The translations under genes were made by a program, and so were the position numbers. A stretch of 60,000 nucleotides of DNA from assembly GCA_030704615.1 (NCBI GenBank), contig CM060731.1, positions 23,066,001 to 23,126,000 of the forward strand. The letters run 5' to 3'. Shown here piece after piece: positions 48,541 to 60,000 of the stretch (within the stretch, counting starts at the first letter, position 1; each line of letters starts with the position of its first letter). Under the pieces are notes generated by a model that was not told the origin of the DNA, ran no database searches, and saw nothing but the letters and a program-made list of their open reading frames with translations. The DNA is from Takakia lepidozioides (taxonomy: Eukaryota; Streptophyta; Takakiopsida; Takakiales; Takakiaceae).

Positions 48541-49842
48541 TTTTCTTTCCATATAAATTTGTGAACTTAGATGCTGAAAATGATTCTTATGATGAAAAGA
48601 ACAGTGAGAGTTCACCTTTTCAATAGGCTCAGTCCCCAAATCCATATCATACTCCACTACTTGACATCACTAATTTGTCTCAACCATCTTCACATCCTTC
48701 TATTTCCAAGAAAACACCACCACAAGGGTCTCAATGTCCTTCACATCAGCCAAGAGCGAGAGTAGCCTGTCATACACCTCAATCAATACTAGATGTGCAA
48801 GAAACACAGGTAGTAAGAGAGGAGGATGGTCATATGCAAACTTAGAGGCAGCCATAGACGCATGATACCCCTATGATACCTTAGAACATCCCTACCTTAC
48901 ACTGAACTCAACACGCCAACGGAATATGAGGGTATGGGGGGCGGGAAACGTCCCCCACCCTTGCACCGAACCCTATATCCCGTGAAAAGCTCGCACTGAA
49001 TATCGTTGTGTGCACTGAACCCAAGCGCTGTATTCTGCTCACAGAATACGTCCTTGAATCCAAGTCAATGTGACCAAGCGCGTGCCTGTCAGCATCTTGG
49101 CGGAGATCTCGCCCCTTCCAGCCAATGGGAGGCGAGGTGCGCGTGGATAGCGTGGGCGATTTAGGGACAAGGATGTGCGCGAGTCGGGCTGTCGTGCCAC
49201 AGAACCCAGTAGGCCCTGAATCGATGACACTATCTTTGGTCTTACATGGAGTTTTTCAAGTTCAAGGGTGGTGATGCTCTTAGTAGAGCACTTAACTTAA
49301 ATGTGTCGGAAGCAGAATTACACAATAATAACATTTATTAGTGATTGAATATTCAAATGACACATTCAATAGTTAATTTTGATGGTGTAAAGAAACTAAA
49401 ACCTTGGCCTCGAACAACATAACTATTATAAATTTAATACTTTGACTTTAGTAAAAAAAAATAGTCATTGCATTAATACAACAAATGTCAAACCATTTAT
49501 GGGCGTTCAAGAAATGAAGTCAGAGTCACATTTAATGTGGTGACACCACTACCTATTGGTGACAATGCGACAATCAAACAACATTGTCAGGCATTGGAAT
49601 ACACGTTATAGAGGAGTCTAGAAACGGTCATAGAGTCCCCTATAGCACGATCAAAGAGCACCCTATATCAGTTTTTGTAATATTCATATTTTACTCATAT
49701 CATCTTCAAAAATTATGCTGCAACTTGTGGAGTGTGTGGGACCAGTTTGTCGACAATCCTTGATCGATTTTGAGATTTGATTCCGTTTTCATGTGACGAA
49801 GAGCAGACTTGAGCTTCTACCGTCGGTCCTAGGGCATGATAC
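48541..49842 (-). repeat. Right arm of the large inverted repeat
   Basis: Reverse complement of 40214-40990. It is longer because it holds a 396-bp MITE (48884-49279) and about 120 bp missing from the left arm. Its plus-strand frame (KFVNLDAENDSYDEKNSESS, HTPLLDITNLSQPS) is a fuller version of the frame seen in the left arm. That suggests a transposon protein remnant of unrecognised family. Confidence 0.85.
48884..49279. mobile_element. 396-bp MITE with TTA target duplication (PIF/Harbinger, Tourist-like)
   Basis: The insert begins GAACATCCCTACC and ends GGTGGTGATGCTC. The reverse complement of the end is GAGCATCACCACC, matching the start at 10 of 13 positions. TTA flanks both sides (48881-48883, 49280-49282). 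The left inverted-repeat arm carries the same locus without the insert and with one TTA (reverse strand, 40775-40777), so it serves as the empty site. TTA duplication and a GAGCATC-like terminus suit PIF/Harbinger-derived MITEs. No transposase frame is present. Confidence 0.8.
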
Positions 49843-49935
49843 CTTAGAGTGCGGTGGCCTAACGTAATAAGGAACAGGGGAGCAGGAGGCTGGAGCTGTG
49901 TGCAAGAGAGCCGAATTTGGGAACATTGGGACCGG

Positions 49936-50004
49936 GTGTGCGGCGATAAAAGGGATTGCGGTACATAGGGCAGCGTGTCCGGCGATTAGAGCGATTGCGG
50001 TACA
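49936..50004 (+). repeat. Imperfect direct repeat, 2 units with 39-bp period
   Basis: GTGTGCGGCGAT...GATTGCGGTACA at 49936 recurs as GTGTCCGGCGAT...GATTGCGGTACA at 49975, with four or five differences in about 30 bp. Confidence 0.8.
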
Positions 50005-50502
50005 CACAACAACGATTAGTGCAACAATCAAAGCGTTGGGGTACCGGTGTTGATCATGGTGACAAAGGGTCATACTGAACGCGTGGGCGCAGGTCTTGTA
50101 AAAACTGAGTCCATGAAAGCATTGGCTAGGGATAAAGCCATTGCAAATAGACGCTTTGGCAAAAAAAAATGCTTGAAGTAAGCGTCACTACAGGGGTAGC
50201 AGGAGCAGACATCGATCCAGGTTGCTGTCTCATGTGTTTGTTTACTGGAGATTCTTTCATGCCCATCTATAAATGGTGTGTAAGGTTTACGTAGTGAGTT
50301 TGATCATGCTCAACAAATAAATAAAAAACGCTTTAGGTTGGGACAATCCAAAATCTGCACCACCCAGACCACATATGCACTGCAAGCTATTACGAGGCAA
50401 AATGTTACTATGAAAGACTCTTCACTATTGCTAAGCCCTTCTTGTGCCTTCCATGCGTCACCTCCTCTCCTTTGTTAAAAACTACCTCATAATTTGCCTC
50501 CA

Positions 50503-50531
50503 GGTAACACCTCCCTCAGGTAACATCTCTC
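50503..50531 (+). repeat. Dispersed 29-bp repeat (partner at 25463)
   Basis: One mismatch from the copy at 25463-25491. Confidence 0.75.
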
Positions 50532-50988
50532 CTATGAAACAATTGATGAAGAATAAACGGATGAAACTTCGAGTTTATTATGGATGAAAGTAAATTTTGC
50601 TATTCACAAAGAGAAGCCATACACGACTCGCCGCTTGTTTAATGACCCAGTGTACCGCACCTTTCGAGGTTTGAACCCCAAACCACGTCTCACAACAACA
50701 GCAGGCACTGAATCACCAAGCATTTTAGGAATAGAAGGAAACAAAACGCCAAGACCCAAATTACAAGTGGAACATGCCTCTCGGAAATTGTCAATTGTAT
50801 TTGTCGGTGTCAGACACTCAAGTTCTGTGCAGAACAGTCTTCCGCTGCCGTGGGACCGACGCCCACCGACCTCACGTAAGTATGGTAGCAAGCAGGCAGA
50901 CATCTTGTCTCTCATTCTCCCACCCTGCTTGCTTTGGCGTCTAGAGACTACTTAGGGGGGTGAGAAGGTGTGGAATCCGTGGGCTTAG

Positions 50989-57728
<6,740 letters not shown>

Positions 57729-59120
57729 GCTGCAACCTTCTTGTCCATCTGTCATTAATAAATATATGCCAATTGAATTTCTTTGGGTAATAGCCATATG
57801 ATCAGGAAAGGATGTGCCGTCTTATCTTGGGGTTCTAGGCTGTCATACCTCATGTCTTCTAGTCAGTCAAGCTGTACAAAAGTCTGTAGAAGTTGTGAAG
57901 TTAGGTAGCAATGAAGTAGGCTTTGAGGTGGGTATAGTTCGGTAATGCAGATCCTCATTGCCTGTTTGTCAAGAACATTCGGAGCTTTGAAAGACAGTCA
58001 GCTATATGTTCATCAAAGGCAGACAAACTTGTATTTAGTACTTATGTCTCTCCCGTGTGCTCCACAGGGGATTCATTGTGGTTCCCCCTTAGACACATAC
58101 AAACACTACTAAATATGGATTGTGATGTTCAGTTGACTCGCCGTGGTGTTGCAATATGCCTTTATGGGTTCTCCATGTAAGGGTGAAAGTGAATGTAGGT
58201 TCTATAGGATATGACTGATATGATATGACATATGTGCAATGAAGTAGCATCCTATATGTTGATGGCATGATCGTGTTATTTCTTGACCTTGGGTTATGCT
58301 CTCCGATAAAGAAGATGCACGAGAAGATACCAGGGCTTAACACAATGAGGACAAGACTTAGAGCAGAATTAACAAGCAGTAGGCTACCACAAGCAAGCAT
58401 GCACTTGTATCATCTTTGTTGTCTGTACTCCTGTCCATCCTTGTGTGACCATCTCCGATTTGAGCAATTCCTTGCAATTGATTTGCTCTGGTGGGTTCAT
58501 ATCACTTCTATAACACAAGAACAGAGAGTTGTAAACAGCCAGATTATCTCATCATTCATAGTAAATATTTATACCGGGTGATCTGTCAAGGTCAAGTATC
58601 AAGGAGGTTGAGTTATCATGATATTTGTTTTATAATATGAACAGTGTATATAGGTGGCATGCACACGATCGCCCACGAGTAGCCGTTGTGATGACCGTTG
58701 GGCATGAAGGAAGGCGTGCATTTGAAATCGTGTCTTGCGGATCCATCCCTTGTGTACTGTTACCCCTGTGATTTTGCTCGATCTTCTCCTCTGACATAAA
58801 GATGGACCCCCATAGTTCCGTTTCTCTACTCTCCCTGCCCACGTTCTGTTTTCTCTGTATGTCCTGGTATATTGGAATCAATTGTTTGTTCAAAGACTCG
58901 CATAAGAGTTTTCTACAATCTTTGTTGCGAGAGGGATACAGAGATTGATGGAGTAAGAGTTTGTCTGTATGAGAGGGAAAAATGCCGCTCGGGACTCTCT
59001 CTTGAGACTCTCTCCGCATTTTTGTGAAGTAGAAGGGAGATTAATCATCTGCACTCGTAAGCGCAAGCGGATCAATCCTTAGCGCTTTCACAGTGTAGGC
59101 AAGTAGATGCCTTTCAGAAC
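57729..59120. other. Intergenic between the aspartic protease and the last gene
   Basis: No gene recognised. Small open frames on both strands lack domains. The last part should be the promoter and leader of the gene at 59121. Confidence 0.6.
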
Positions 59121-60000
59121 ATGGCGGGTGAGTCTTCCACACTGATGGCTCCCCTGCACGGATTGGGAGCGCATGGGCCGCCACTACAACAAAGCAAGGT
59201 GTTGGAATATAGATACGGAGCGCATGTTTACCAACCACGGCACCGAGAGCTTCAGAGACAGCAGCTTCTCGCGCACGAAAGGCTGCGGTTTGCAGGTGTG
59301 GAGGATGTCACTGGGGAGGAAGGGGCAATCGCTGAGAGGGACACATCGAATGGCGTTAGCAACGAATGTGGAGGCCGAGGTACTGGAATGGCAGGCCAAG
59401 ATTTTCCGGAACAATATGATGTGCAGGTGGGATTGGGATCCGTGTCGCATGCTGGGACACCAAGCCAGCTTTTCCACGAAGAATTTGAGAGGTGGGTGGG
59501 ACAGGGAAGAGATGACGTCGGTGGCGAATACAATTTGCCAGCATTGCAGGGCAGAAAATATAGTGGCTGGGTTGGAGAGAAAGGAGGACATGAAGAGGGA
59601 CATTCTCATAGAGGGATTGGAGAGACAAAGTGCGCGAGAAGAGATTGAAAAACGTATAGTGCAGGAGGAGTCAACGCTCAATGAAGAAATTGAGCTTCAG
59701 AGAGGGGAGGGAAGAGAAAACTTGGGGGGGGGAATTGAGGGAAGGGTAGTGCAAGGGGAAGCAAGCTTCGGGGGAAGGATTGACGGCGGAGCAAGAGATA
59801 CTGGAAATATGTTCGACATCTGTACCTCATGTTTGTGGGTTGACCAGAACCCCGAAATACAAGTACCGTTCGAGAATTGGGAGGGTCAGAAATCAACTGA
59901 CAAAACCAGCGACAAGATTGGTGCGCTTTTGGGTTGGGATGATGAGGCGCAAGTGGGCAGCTCGAAAGAGGGTGCAGATGATTGTAATCTACCTCTCATG
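59121..60000 (+). CDS. Unidentified gene, 5' part (runs off window)
   Basis: An open frame starts at 59121 (MAGESSTLMAPLHGLGAHGP) and would stop at 59646. From about 59550 to the window end a different frame stays open and is strongly protein-like, with a charged helical part (GLERKEDMKRDILIEGLERQ, REEIEKRIVQEE) and later MFDICTSCLWVDQNP. A GT-AG intron at 59492-59549 would join the two frames correctly (GAG AG|G GCA), but 58 bp is very short for a plant. Otherwise there is a one-base frameshift. No family is recognised. The CTSC pair may bind metal, but a single pair proves nothing. Confidence 0.5.

Overview
The window is nuclear DNA of a land plant. It carries a phytepsin-type aspartic protease with the saposin-like plant-specific insert, a protein S-acyltransferase whose closest recalled relatives are Arabidopsis PAT19-22, and a cytosolic pyruvate kinase. 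All genes have GT-AG introns of roughly 70-1000 bp, and there is a Ty3/gypsy chromovirus primed by initiator tRNA-Met. The species cannot be named from the sequence; a seed-free lineage is possible but is only an impression.

Layout. 235-5642 (+): 3' two-thirds of a WDR20-like WD40 gene. 7529-11163 (+): pyruvate kinase, 4 exons, with a decayed second copy of its last exon in intron 3. 12593-14687 (-): a ~400-aa protein, possibly Aven-like, head-to-head with 15554-20181 (+), splicing factor SF3a60 (12 exons). 21.0-27.2 kb: a transposon-derived block holding a broken LINE with an antisense LTR fragment inside it, then AT-rich DNA. 27506-28640 (+): ribosomal protein S9 (uS4). 31304-36793 (-): DHHC S-acyltransferase, 10 exons, first intron GC-AG. 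38.2-50.9 kb: repeat-rich block in which a ~0.8 kb inverted repeat has a 6.9 kb chromovirus (41202-48145, TSD GTTGA) in its spacer and a 396-bp TTA-flanked MITE in its right arm. 50992-57728 (+): aspartic protease, 13 exons. 59121-60000 (+): start of an unidentified gene.

The genes are mostly housekeeping genes with no evident shared pathway. Reading frames were checked by summing exon lengths: pyruvate kinase 515 aa, SF3a60 509 aa, S9 199 aa, S-acyltransferase 771 aa, protease 507 aa, Aven-like 400 aa. Exons were placed by eye from splice sites and remembered family sequences, with no database search.

I found no clear previously undescribed system. The most informative structures are the nested transposons at 40.2-49.8 kb, where the MITE has an internal empty-site control, the decayed pyruvate kinase exon copy, and the LINE remnant with its antisense LTR.
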